Shown: one piece after another, positions 8,938 to 18,633 of the stretch | How the letters are laid out: each line of letters opens with the position of its first letter | Numbering within the stretch: the stretch's first letter is position 1 | Assembly (NCBI RefSeq): GCF_001413955.1 | Contig: NZ_LCTZ01000002.1 | Location: 248,001 to 312,000 of the forward strand | Reading direction: 5' to 3' | Source of the DNA: Flagellimonas eckloniae | GTDB taxonomy: Bacteria; Bacteroidota; Bacteroidia; Flavobacteriales; Flavobacteriaceae | DNA: 64,000 bases | Made by a program: the position numbers and the translations under genes | Notes under the pieces: generated by a model | Database searches by the model: none | What the model saw: only the letters and a program-made list of their open reading frames with translations | What the model was told of the DNA's origin: nothing

Positions 8938-10821
8938 TCAATTTTTCAAAGCATTAGTATAAAATTGCTTTTTCCCTCTTTTTTTCTGTCCCATTAGTGG
9001 ATAGCTCACTAAATAATTATTTTCATCAATAAGATTGATCACATAATGTGTTGTACCTTTTGGTAATGTAACCTTTACTTTGGTATTCATGACTTCTGCC
9101 GGTGTTTGAAACCATTCTTCAAAACGTTCACCACCATTTGACGTATAAATAAGGTTTGCTTTTATCACTTTTGCACCATGCTCTTCAAAAGAGAATGTGA
9201 CTTCACTTTGGTTATTTTCATGGGACAAAACAGTTGGGACGCTTTCTTTGTGAGGTAATTTCCCATTATATTCAGAATTATAATAGGGATAACTAGCTTT
9301 TATTTCTGTAAGCATCTCTGTTAGTTTATTATTTAGTTGTTTCGTTTTTTCAGGGAGCTCATTCACTAAATTTTTAGATTCTTCAATGTCAACACGCTCT
9401 ACTTTTTTTCCTTCAGAATTGTAAAGTCTGTAAAGTTCCAAAGATTCAGTATTTGGATTATTTATGGAATCGTAATTTCTAATTAATTTGTAATCTCCTA
9501 TTCTAATGGTGCTTTCTAATGCAATGCCATGCGGAAAATGCCACATCATTGTAGTTCGGGTATCCCCGTCCTGGCTTTTTACCAAATTAGGATCGGTTGG
9601 ATCTTTTAATAGCAATTCCGAGATATCAGACCCATCAAAGGATTTGTCCTTTGGTTGTTTTGAATCTGTAAGGGATAAAATAGTTGGATAAAAATCCAAT
9701 CCATTTACCATCACATCAGACTGTACTCCTTTCTCAATTCCTGGCCCTGTAATAATCAAGGGAACTCTAGTGCCTCCCTCCATCGCTGAAATTTTTCCTC
9801 GATCTAAAGGATAATTATCTGTAAAAATTTCTGCTTTCCCCTCCATACCTCCATTGTCTGAAGTAAATATAATATATGTGTTTTCTACTAATTTATGACC
9901 AGGCCATCTTGGGTCATCAGTGGTTTCCAGGTAATTAAAAATTTGTCCCACATAATAGTCCATCATATCTACCATAGAAATGTAATAGGGATTACGTTGA
10001 CCATCTAAGGGCCAATTCCCTGGATCTGTGGGGTAATCAACACCTAATTTTTCGCAGTATTTTTCTAGCAAAGCTTTGCTTCTTGTATGAATTGGCGCGT
10101 GTACCAACCACGTGGCATAATATAGAAAAAATGGGTCTTGTTTGTTTTGTCTTAAAAAGTTTAAGGCATCTTCATTATTTTGATGGTATGGATAACCATT
10201 TTCATCTAAACGAAAAGGGTCTGAAGCCTCATCAGTAGCAAAATCTGTAAGTCTGTTAGGCTTTTGGGGTTTAGTTACTCCTCGATCTGAACGTGTATAA
10301 TCAAAACCTTGGTCTTCTGGTTGTGGGTATGCTTTATGATCTACGGCCATATGCCATTTACCTGCATGTCCTGTGGTATACCCGTTGTTTTGCATGGCCC
10401 GTGCCAAGGTCATTTCGTTTTCGGGCATTCTTCCGCTATACCAGGGATCCATCATTCTAAACGTATCTTTTAAATAGGGTAAAGGAGGGTGTCCTCCTAC
10501 AACATGCGTTTTTTGTGCCCTGGCCGGATGATTACCACTCATTATCGCACATCTACTTGGTGCACAGGTTGGAGCAGGCGAATAGGCTTGCCAAAACATA
10601 ACTCCTTTTTTTGAAAGTGCGTCAATATTGGGAGTTTCGTAAGGAGACGGTTCATCAATATCGTAACATTTAACATCTTGCCATCCTAAATCATCAGTAA
10701 GGATTAAAACGACATTGGGTTTTGGTCTATCCGTATCCAATACATTATTGGATAGCACAGTTTTACTTCCTTTACAAGCAAATACGATTGCTATTAATGT
10801 TACTATCTTAATTATTTTCAT
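8938..10821 (-). CDS. S1-type (formylglycine) sulfatase, lipoprotein
   Basis: 627 residues. Lipobox IVFAC-KGS (Cys16) predicts a periplasmic or surface lipoprotein. Metal-binding DD at 43-44 (ILTDDLGW). Sulfatase signature TCAPSRCAIMSG with Cys86 as the residue converted to formylglycine. KWH and a later SDNGG motif complete the alkaline-phosphatase-like active site. The C-terminal ~110 residues form an extra beta-rich domain (GGERFEEWF). It releases sulfate esters from a glycan; the position cleaved cannot be read from sequence. It starts 39 bp after the HTCS stop, so it is probably transcribed with it. Confidence 0.93.
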   Translation of the reverse strand: MKIIKIVTLIAIVFACKGSKTVLSNNVLDTDRPKPNVVLILTDDLGWQDVKCYDIDEPSPYETPNIDALSKKGVMFWQAYSPAPTCAPSRCAIMSGNHPARAQKTHVVGGHPPLPYLKDTFRMMDPWYSGRMPENEMTLARAMQNNGYTTGHAGKWHMAVDHKAYPQPEDQGFDYTRSDRGVTKPQKPNRLTDFATDEASDPFRLDENGYPYHQNNEDALNFLRQNKQDPFFLYYATWLVHAPIHTRSKALLEKYCEKLGVDYPTDPGNWPLDGQRNPYYISMVDMMDYYVGQIFNYLETTDDPRWPGHKLVENTYIIFTSDNGGMEGKAEIFTDNYPLDRGKISAMEGGTRVPLIITGPGIEKGVQSDVMVNGLDFYPTILSLTDSKQPKDKSFDGSDISELLLKDPTDPNLVKSQDGDTRTTMMWHFPHGIALESTIRIGDYKLIRNYDSINNPNTESLELYRLYNSEGKKVERVDIEESKNLVNELPEKTKQLNNKLTEMLTEIKASYPYYNSEYNGKLPHKESVPTVLSHENNQSEVTFSFEEHGAKVIKANLIYTSNGGERFEEWFQTPAEVMNTKVKVTLPKGTTHYVINLIDENNYLVSYPLMGQKKRGKKQFYTNALKN

Positions 10822-10860
10822 TTCTTGTTTTGCTATTAAATGTTCCCAATAATTATCTAA

Positions 10861-13800
10861 TTATGTTGTTTTAGATATTTCCATTTTTAAATACTCAGAT
10901 GGTAGGAATCCATGTAGTTTTTTGAACGATGTTGAGAAATATGAGTTTGATTCTATACCAATTTGGTACATAACTTCGGCTACATTATATCCTTCGTTAC
11001 TTTTTAAGAGTTCAGCGGCCCGTTGTAATCTGTAATTTCTTAAATACACGTTTGGCACTTGGCCTGTAAGCTGTTTTAAACGTCTGTAAAAGCGTGAATT
11101 ACTTGAACCCATTGCGGTTGATAGTTCTTCAACCCCAAAACTGGAATCGGATATATTTTTTTCTATGACTTGAGTAACTTTCTTTAGAAAAATCTCATCT
11201 TTTTTTGATAATTCAAGTTTTATACCCGCCTTTGGTAAGGCACTGTTTTTAGAAAAATATTGTCTTATTTTTTTACTGTTCTGAATTAGCCTGATAACTC
11301 GCAATTCTAAATGTTTTATAGAAAAAGGCTTACTTAAATATTCCTCTGCTCCAAACTCCAGTCCTTTGATAACGTCTTCATTCGCGCCTAATGCTGTTAA
11401 TAATAATACGGGTATATGGCAAGTTTCCGGGGTAGACTTTATTCTTTCACAAAGCTGATAACCATCCATTTCTGGCATCATAACATCACTTATTACTAAA
11501 TCAGGCTCATTTAGTTTGATTTTGTCAAGTGCCTCAATGCCATTATTGGCTATCCTTACATTGTAAGTGGAAGAGAGTTCATGATACAAAAAACTCTGAA
11601 CATCTTCTTCGTTTTCAACCACTAGAATAGAAAACTCTTTTTGACTTTTTGTTTCAGTAGTATCAGTATTCTCTTTGCTTATAGTATTGGATAGTGGTAC
11701 CCAATCTTTAATAAAAGATTTTTCATTTATACCTATATTATCAACATCATGGGACTCTATGGGCTTAGATGGTATTTTCACGGTAAATCGAGTCTCAACA
11801 CCGGGAGTACTTGTAGCATGAATTTCGCCTTCAAACAAACTAACAAGAGATTTACAAAACGACAGTCCAATGCCTCCTCCACTGATATCACCTTCCTTGT
11901 TCCCCAGTTGATAGAAGCGCTCAAAAATATTATCTAAATTTTCGGGAGGTATTCCTTTTCCATTATCAATAACATCAATTTTAATCCAGTTTTTATCGTT
12001 AGAGCGCACTATTCCTGCTTCTATACTAATAGTACCTTGTGGGTGTATGTTTTTAAATGAATTGGAAAGCAGGTTGAATATGATACGTTCAAACTTTTCT
12101 ATATCGATAACGATATCTTCGTTTGGGTCGGAGACCTTATAAAAAAAGTTAATGTTTTTTTCTAAAGCGTAATTTTCAAAAGCCTCGGTGGTTGGATATA
12201 TAAACTCACCTAAGTTTAATTTTGTAAGATTCAGTTTAACTCGCCCTTCTTCTGCCTGCCTAAATGTAATTAATTGATCCGCCAGACTGAGTAGTCTTTT
12301 AGTGTTCTTCTGAACGATGGACAAATATTTCACATTGCTTTGATCGGAGTTTTTTGCAATAATACGTTCTAAAGGACCTGCAATTAATGTTAGAGGTGTT
12401 CTAAATTCATGCGATAAATTCGTAAAATACTGAAACTTTCCCTTATTAATGGTTTCAATACGTTCCTTATCCTTTTTCTCATATAAAAGCCCTTGTTTTA
12501 ACCGTTCGTGTTGAACAAAATATATAACAACGCCTACACCTAGACCTATGGCAATTATAAAAAAGATTAGATAACTCCACCAAGTATTATACCATGGCGG
12601 CAAAATTTCAAGATTTAAAGTTCTTTCAGATTCACTCCAAATACCATCTCCATTAGCTGCTTTAACCTTAAAAACATAATTATCCGCAGAAAGATTGGTA
12701 TACGTTACTATTGCCTTTCCTTCTTCCAACTCAATCCAGTCGTCATTAAATCCTTCCAACTTATAGGCCAACTTATTTTTTGAGGGAACCGAAGTATGTT
12801 TAACAGATAAATTAAAAGATATAATTCTTTCGTCTTGACTTATGGCAATGTTATCGGTTTCTGATATTGATTTTTCGAGTAAGACTTTACCATTGATTTT
12901 TTCTCCTATTTCAATCCTTTGATTATTAATCAACAAAGCTGATATTAAAACCTCAGGGGCTTGGTCATTCTTTTTTATTTCCTCTGGATTAAAAACCGTT
13001 AATCCGTTTAATCCGCCAAAATAGATATATCCTGACCTTCCTTTAAAAAAAGCATTCTGCCTAAAATTATTTTGGGGCAAACCATCTCTTACATCATAAA
13101 CATTTACATTATTGGTACTATCAATATCAAGCTTCACCAAACCCATATCGGTACTTAACCATAGATACTCATCATCTTGTTGTAGAATACCATAAATAGC
13201 ATCATCAGGAAGAATGTCATTTTTCCTATAATATTCTATTTTTATTGGTTCTCCTTCTGTATTTAGGGTCATCTTGTTTAACCCTCCCCCAAATGTTCCT
13301 ATCCAGATATGGTTATTTTCTTGATGAAGTGTAAATATATTATTAAGGCTTAATCTAATTTCATCGGATTTGTTGTTGGTATATACTTTGTTTATTGCAA
13401 TTTGGCCTCCATTAAATGTTCCATGCATGAGTCCTTTAGATGTGGCAAACCATAAGTTGTTTGTATTATCCATTAATACATCTTGAACTCTGCTGTTATC
13501 CAAACTCAAAAATGAAGACACATCTATATCAGCTTTATTTTTTGCTTTAATTTTCTGCCAAGGATTTGATAGAACGGTGATATTATTTCCAGATAAGATG
13601 ATATGATTTTCATCAATTTGTTTAATGGCCCTAATAGGATTTTCATTTAAAGGTGTTCCATTTTGTATTAAAGAAAGCCTTTTAAATTGATTATTTTTTG
13701 GATTATAAACCATCAAAGAATGATCCGCTCCAAACCACAAAAACCCATATTTGTCTTCAAAAATACATCGTAGCACATCTCCCTTATTTAATGGGATTTT

Positions 13801-15027
13801 GTTTTGTAGGTCCTCGAACTTAAGTTTTTTGACTGTCTTGCTATTTACCTTGCTCAAGCTTCTGGACAACGTTGCCTTGAAAGCGGATATCCAAAGTTTC
13901 CCTCGTGAATCTTCAAAAATTGATGTTATTAAATTATCTGGAATCGAATAAGAATCATAGGGATTGTTGGTATATGACAAGAATGGTTTTTGAAAAACAT
14001 CCAACTTGTTTATTCCGCCTTGTGCAGTACCTATCCACATCACATTAAAATCATCTTGATATAATGCATTGATGTGGTTGGCGCTTAAACTAAACTGGTT
14101 TTTGGAATCATAATCAAAATGATCAAAATAGTCTTGTTCTTTATGATATTTAAATAATCCGTAATTTCTTGTCCCAACCCAAATCACTCCTGAATGACCT
14201 TCAGTGATAGTCTTTACTGACCATTTAGAGATGTTTTGGTTATTTGACGAACTAAAATCATTAAGTACATGGGCTGTATCACCATCAATTGTTACCTTGA
14301 ATATGCCACTATCCGTACCTATCCAAAAAATATCATTTAAGTTTAAAATCGCTCTAACTATTTTCGTTTCAAAAACTTCAAAATCTTTTATAGCTTCTAT
14401 TTCTGGTTTTGTACTAAAAGTTTTTGCATCAAAAAAAAGTTTTTTCAAACCATTTGTAGTTCCTACAATAAGTGAATTTTCATCTTTAAAACTAAAATCT
14501 AAAATTTCAATAGTATCAGTAACAGATTCTAAAATATTCTCTGAGACTTTAAAAATGCCTTTTTCTACATCCTGAAGATTACATGTATACAACTGGTTTT
14601 CTCCGGAGAACCAAATACGTCCCTGAGGTCCTGATACAATGCGATTAATAGATAACCCTTTAGGGAGCGAAACGGTATAAAACTTTTCTAACCAAGGAAT
14701 GTAGGCACTAAGGCCAAGATTGGTTCCTATCCATAAAACACCTTTTTTGTCATTATAAAGTGATGTTATATGGTTACTTGAAATATTGCCTATATTTTTT
14801 GATTGGGTCGTATAGGTCTTAAACTCATAGCCATCATATTTTATTAAACCATTAGGTGTGCCAAACCAAATAAAGCCATACAAATCTTGCTCAATAGTAT
14901 TGATGGTATTTTGGTTAAACCCTTCTTTATTTGAAATTCGTTGAAAGTTTTGGGCAATAGTAAAATTTAATAAACTAAAGCTTAGCAGAAATAGATTTAT
15001 AATAGATTGCTTATTAATCAACTTCAT
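10861..15027 (-). CDS. Hybrid two-component system (HTCS) regulator
   Basis: 1,388 residues. Signal peptide, then two seven-bladed propellers of Reg_prop repeats (GFIWFGTPNGLIKYDG, GVLWIGTNLGLSAY and others, ~30-700) and a Y_Y_Y Ig-like domain (~715-805), which form the periplasmic sensor. One membrane helix at ~816-839. HisKA with His873 (NLSHEFRTPL), HATPase_c with DNGKGIP and GGGIGLS, receiver with Asp1181 (VISDVMMPEMDG), and an AraC-type helix-turn-helix (~1275-1385, ending YFSTSFKKLHGFLPSEYLK). HTCS proteins bind an oligosaccharide in the periplasm and activate their own utilization locus. This one lies inside locus A, and its likely sites are the repeated motifs at 23621, 23955 and 35476. 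Confidence 0.96.
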   Translation of the reverse strand: MKLINKQSIINLFLLSFSLLNFTIAQNFQRISNKEGFNQNTINTIEQDLYGFIWFGTPNGLIKYDGYEFKTYTTQSKNIGNISSNHITSLYNDKKGVLWIGTNLGLSAYIPWLEKFYTVSLPKGLSINRIVSGPQGRIWFSGENQLYTCNLQDVEKGIFKVSENILESVTDTIEILDFSFKDENSLIVGTTNGLKKLFFDAKTFSTKPEIEAIKDFEVFETKIVRAILNLNDIFWIGTDSGIFKVTIDGDTAHVLNDFSSSNNQNISKWSVKTITEGHSGVIWVGTRNYGLFKYHKEQDYFDHFDYDSKNQFSLSANHINALYQDDFNVMWIGTAQGGINKLDVFQKPFLSYTNNPYDSYSIPDNLITSIFEDSRGKLWISAFKATLSRSLSKVNSKTVKKLKFEDLQNKIPLNKGDVLRCIFEDKYGFLWFGADHSLMVYNPKNNQFKRLSLIQNGTPLNENPIRAIKQIDENHIILSGNNITVLSNPWQKIKAKNKADIDVSSFLSLDNSRVQDVLMDNTNNLWFATSKGLMHGTFNGGQIAINKVYTNNKSDEIRLSLNNIFTLHQENNHIWIGTFGGGLNKMTLNTEGEPIKIEYYRKNDILPDDAIYGILQQDDEYLWLSTDMGLVKLDIDSTNNVNVYDVRDGLPQNNFRQNAFFKGRSGYIYFGGLNGLTVFNPEEIKKNDQAPEVLISALLINNQRIEIGEKINGKVLLEKSISETDNIAISQDERIISFNLSVKHTSVPSKNKLAYKLEGFNDDWIELEEGKAIVTYTNLSADNYVFKVKAANGDGIWSESERTLNLEILPPWYNTWWSYLIFFIIAIGLGVGVVIYFVQHERLKQGLLYEKKDKERIETINKGKFQYFTNLSHEFRTPLTLIAGPLERIIAKNSDQSNVKYLSIVQKNTKRLLSLADQLITFRQAEEGRVKLNLTKLNLGEFIYPTTEAFENYALEKNINFFYKVSDPNEDIVIDIEKFERIIFNLLSNSFKNIHPQGTISIEAGIVRSNDKNWIKIDVIDNGKGIPPENLDNIFERFYQLGNKEGDISGGGIGLSFCKSLVSLFEGEIHATSTPGVETRFTVKIPSKPIESHDVDNIGINEKSFIKDWVPLSNTISKENTDTTETKSQKEFSILVVENEEDVQSFLYHELSSTYNVRIANNGIEALDKIKLNEPDLVISDVMMPEMDGYQLCERIKSTPETCHIPVLLLTALGANEDVIKGLEFGAEEYLSKPFSIKHLELRVIRLIQNSKKIRQYFSKNSALPKAGIKLELSKKDEIFLKKVTQVIEKNISDSSFGVEELSTAMGSSNSRFYRRLKQLTGQVPNVYLRNYRLQRAAELLKSNEGYNVAEVMYQIGIESNSYFSTSFKKLHGFLPSEYLKMEISKTT

Positions 15028-15348
15028 ATAATTATTAGTTTTTATAGCTATCCTTGATTTAAGGAAATGTTATCATTATAATGAAAAACAAATTAGCTAT
15101 ATTATAGTAGAAAACTTTCCAATTAATCAACCATTTTCATGTTACCAGAATAAAAAGCTACAGGTTCATGTAGTTCTTAAGGCTGAAGATTCTCTTTCCA
15201 TTAATATCTATATGGCAAACCTACCAGCTTATTCTGCAATAAAACTGATGGCAATACTGTTCTTGTATTACGCTGAAATAGATAAACTTACTAAGATACC
15301 TGCCACCAACCAAAATTACTCTTTTGATTATCTTCATTAATCACATTG
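15028..15348. other. Intergenic region upstream of the HTCS gene
   Basis: 320 bp with no reading frame of note; it should contain the HTCS promoter. At 15134-15157 it has TTTTCAT-GTTACCAGAATAAA, which recurs with a 2-nt indel at 58551-58573 upstream of the GH95 gene. I see no hairpin terminator. Confidence 0.4.
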
Positions 15349-16476
15349 TTATTTCCAATTGATTTTAGCCTCATTGGTTTCTAAATTTACCCAAACCAAA
15401 GCGTGCTCGTATTCTCTTGTTAATACCCAACCATTTATGACCATATCATTTAAAGGCTTCCCTAGCGGCTTATCAAATTCGGGATACCATTCCAAGCATC
15501 CCATTTCCATTCTATAACCCCAATTGTATATAAAATAGGAATGTTCCTGGGCACCGGCCAAAAAGGCAGCCAAAGGAAATGTAATACTATTTTTAGCAAT
15601 TTTTTGCTTTTCTACATATGGTTTGGACATAGCTTCCTTATCAATCCAAGCAAAACCGGGCCAAGCTTTGAAAACTACAATTTTACCAGATTTCCCGGCT
15701 TTTTCCATTTCTTGTATATCAGTTAACATACTTTCTTTGGAAGTGCTTGCAAAATGCCCAAAATGCTCAATCATTACAACATCTGTATAATCAGGGAAAT
15801 TATTACCTACATTTCTTTGAAAGGTTGAACGGATACCGTTATAAACGATTAGCTTATCATCTCCTAATTTCTCCCTTGTTTCCTTGATTAAATCCTTTAA
15901 GCCTTGTTGAATATCATTATACTTTTTTTGTCCCCAGAGTTTAATATTCGCGGGATTTGAAACTTGGATAAATGCATCCATAAAAATACCATCTGTACTT
16001 CCATTTACAATTTCATTTTTAGCAACATCCGTCCACCAATCCCTTACTTTTGGATTGGACAAATCGTAACGTTTTAACCCTTTGTTCTTAAAATCCAATT
16101 CACCATCTTGCTTACGTAACCACCATTGAGGATGATTCTGATATACTTCATGGGCTTTGTACATATTGTAATCCAAAAAAGAATTCCAATAAAAAATAAC
16201 TTTCATCCCAGGATTCAGTTTTTTTAGCTTCCTTGCTTCTTTGGCAATAGCATCTTCGGTATATTCATAGTCTGGAGCGCCATGTGCTTTCTCTAGAACA
16301 ATGAAATTTGACCTAGATGTTACGAATTTCGCTTCGTCTTTGGTCATTAGACCATCACGTTTACCAAAATGAAATGCTACAGGAACTTTATCCCAGCTAA
16401 AATTTGGATAGTATTCTTGTTGTGAATAAGACAAGAAACCCAGTAAAGTGAAAATTATAAGATTTATTTTTCTCAT
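15349..16476 (-). CDS. Putative TIM-barrel glycoside hydrolase (family not recognised)
   Basis: 375 residues. Signal peptide ending YSQQ (~1-19). The pattern of alternating strands fits a (beta/alpha)8 barrel: VIFYWNSFLDYN, a strand ending in Asp167 (DGIFMDAF), VYNGIR, and a later strand with Glu237 (VVMIEHFGHF). Asp167 and Glu237 are my candidate catalytic acids. Proteins of this type occur in marine Bacteroidota glycan loci as unassigned or GHL-type glycosidases; a recently defined fucanase family is possible, but I cannot confirm it. It lies 83 bp downstream of the GH29 gene on the same strand, so it probably acts on the same glycan in the periplasm. Confidence 0.6.
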   Translation of the reverse strand: MRKINLIIFTLLGFLSYSQQEYYPNFSWDKVPVAFHFGKRDGLMTKDEAKFVTSRSNFIVLEKAHGAPDYEYTEDAIAKEARKLKKLNPGMKVIFYWNSFLDYNMYKAHEVYQNHPQWWLRKQDGELDFKNKGLKRYDLSNPKVRDWWTDVAKNEIVNGSTDGIFMDAFIQVSNPANIKLWGQKKYNDIQQGLKDLIKETREKLGDDKLIVYNGIRSTFQRNVGNNFPDYTDVVMIEHFGHFASTSKESMLTDIQEMEKAGKSGKIVVFKAWPGFAWIDKEAMSKPYVEKQKIAKNSITFPLAAFLAGAQEHSYFIYNWGYRMEMGCLEWYPEFDKPLGKPLNDMVINGWVLTREYEHALVWVNLETNEAKINWK

Positions 16477-16559
16477 AATACCATTCCCAATATTCTAATT
16501 AAGTTAGAAAAAATCCCAATAGGTAATTTTTTGGTGCACTAAATTTTCAGTTAAGAAAT

Positions 16560-18368
16560 CTACTTAATTGGCTTCAAAGCCAGAGATTTCAAACTGGATG
16601 TCTTCTTGTCTCCTTCAACCAAAGAGGTTGTTATTGTATGTTTTCCAGGAGTTTTGAATTCTAAAATTCCCATATTATAAAAAACATACTTTTCAGTGGC
16701 GGCTTGTTGGTTTTGTATCATTACACTTTCGTCTGTTGTTGTTTTCCAAACCAACCTACCAGAACCACGATAACATAATTCTAAATAATAGTAGCCAGGT
16801 TTTTGTACGTTAACTTCCCAAGTTACAGTACCGTTATCCTCCCAGTTATTTATTTGATTTGCATGTTTCCATTCGCCAAATTTCTCCATCCAGCGTATGG
16901 TTTTCTCTTCAGCATTTTTAACCTCGGCAAATTCACTTAGCAATATATTTTCCGTGTTGGGATATACACCTATTGGTGCATTAACTTCTATGTTGTTTGC
17001 TTGGGTTTTTAATTTGACTTCAATTACAGAAATTAAATCATCAGGTGCTTTACTGGGGATATTAAAAATAGTCCAGTCTTTATCTCTTTCATATGAAATA
17101 TCCTCGGATTCTGATGAGTTTAAAACTGATACCGATTCTATTTGGGCTTCTAGTCCAGGTAAGTATAATTTTCCATCGGACGGCCAATCAAAAACAGAAA
17201 GAAATAATGAATTGTCTTTTGTTGTTATATCACCCCAAGGTAATTTATGTCCCCATGGCGAAGAACCTGCGGCGTATACCACTTGGGGATATTTCTTTAT
17301 CCATGCACCAGCTTCCTCTAAAAATTCTACCCCGATTTCTGGAACTACACCTTTAGGGTCTGGTCCTACATTGAATAAGTAAGAGCCTCCTCTGCCAACA
17401 GTTTCAATAAGCCTGCTAAGTATTTCTCTGGGACTTTTAAAATTATTGTCATACCAAGCATACGACCAAGAATCGTTATTGGTGTCGCAAGTTTCCCAAA
17501 GTCCAGGAATATTTTTTGTGGGTACTTCCATATCGCCTTTGCTGGCATAATCGCCCATACCATGTCCAATACGACTGCACATCATGGCATTTGGCTGTAA
17601 TTTGCGCACCATATCCGCTAGTTCTACCACATATTCTTTTGGCATATTGCCTGGTGTATCAAACCATACAAAATCTATTTGTCCATAATTTGAACAAATC
17701 TCCTTAACCTGAGGTTTACATTTATTGTAAAAATAATCTTTAAACCCAACCTTATTTCCTTTGTCATCCAAATCCGGTCCCTTTCCTCCTCCAGGAGTGG
17801 TCCAATCTTGATTATGGGAGTAATAAAAACCAAAACCTAGCCCTAATTCATGACAAGCTTCGGACAGTTCGTGCATAGGGTCCCTGGCAAATGGTGTAGC
17901 ATCAACGATGTCAAAGTCACTTACTTTAGAATCGAACATTGCAAACCCCTCGTGATGCTTACTGGTAATGATGATGTACTTCATTCCAGCATCCTTAGCA
18001 AGTTTTGCTATTTTTTTTGCATCAAAATCAGTTGGATTAAAATCTTTGGCTGTTGCCATATATTCTTTAGGTGGAATATTGGCTACTCTGGGATTCATGA
18101 TCCATTCCCCTATGCCATAATAGGTTTTATCTTCCCATACGCCTCCTAAACTGGAAAAAAGCCCCCAATGGATGAACATTCCAAAATTACCTTCATCAAA
18201 AAGTTTACCTTTTCCGTTTCTTAAGGCATCTACCTTTACTTTATCGTCCCCCCACATTTCGTCCATTCCCTTTTCACCTTTCTTTTGTGAAAATAAAGGA
18301 TTACTTATAATTAATATTATGAAGAGAAGTAGTAGTAAGGTATTATTGATGTAGGTGTTTTTTTTCAT
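16560..18368 (-). CDS. Alpha-L-fucosidase, GH29
   Basis: 602 residues. Signal peptide (1-28, ending LFSQ). GH29 catalytic barrel ~40-360: GMFIHWG (His67), ITSKHHEGF (His138-139), FYYSHNQDW, and nucleophile Asp237 in VWFDTPG. After the barrel come the usual C-terminal beta-sandwich (~375-450) and a further ~130-residue carbohydrate-binding-like sandwich (WEVNVQKPGYYYLELCY). It removes terminal alpha-L-fucose in the periplasm. It follows SusD after a terminator, so it probably also has its own promoter within 18369-18577. Confidence 0.95.
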   Translation of the reverse strand: MKKNTYINNTLLLLLFIILIISNPLFSQKKGEKGMDEMWGDDKVKVDALRNGKGKLFDEGNFGMFIHWGLFSSLGGVWEDKTYYGIGEWIMNPRVANIPPKEYMATAKDFNPTDFDAKKIAKLAKDAGMKYIIITSKHHEGFAMFDSKVSDFDIVDATPFARDPMHELSEACHELGLGFGFYYSHNQDWTTPGGGKGPDLDDKGNKVGFKDYFYNKCKPQVKEICSNYGQIDFVWFDTPGNMPKEYVVELADMVRKLQPNAMMCSRIGHGMGDYASKGDMEVPTKNIPGLWETCDTNNDSWSYAWYDNNFKSPREILSRLIETVGRGGSYLFNVGPDPKGVVPEIGVEFLEEAGAWIKKYPQVVYAAGSSPWGHKLPWGDITTKDNSLFLSVFDWPSDGKLYLPGLEAQIESVSVLNSSESEDISYERDKDWTIFNIPSKAPDDLISVIEVKLKTQANNIEVNAPIGVYPNTENILLSEFAEVKNAEEKTIRWMEKFGEWKHANQINNWEDNGTVTWEVNVQKPGYYYLELCYRGSGRLVWKTTTDESVMIQNQQAATEKYVFYNMGILEFKTPGKHTITTSLVEGDKKTSSLKSLALKPIK

Positions 18369-18577
18369 TTTTCTATTCTAGTATTCTTTAAATTTTATAT
18401 TGTTTCAAATGTCTGTTGTAGACACCACTATGTTTCTGGTATTTTTTACGACAACGGTATGGAATACAGACACAAAATTTAAAGCGTTAATAAATTAAGC
18501 TAGTATTGCTTGAGAAAAGTATTTCTATATTGAGGGTGTTAGAGTATGAAATTCATATGGAATTTTGATTTTTTAAA

Positions 18578-18618
18578 TAACGCCCAAGAAAGTTAGCGAA
18601 GTAATTTCTTGGGCGTTA
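18578..18618 (-). terminator. Intrinsic terminator after SusC-SusD of locus A
   Basis: Perfect 14-bp stem TAACGCCCAAGAAA / TTTCTTGGGCGTTA around a 13-nt loop, followed on the minus strand by TTTAAAAAA. It lies 16 bp after the SusD stop and would partly separate the transporter pair from the enzyme genes downstream. Confidence 0.85.
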
Positions 18619-18633
18619 CCAGTGTATCAAATA

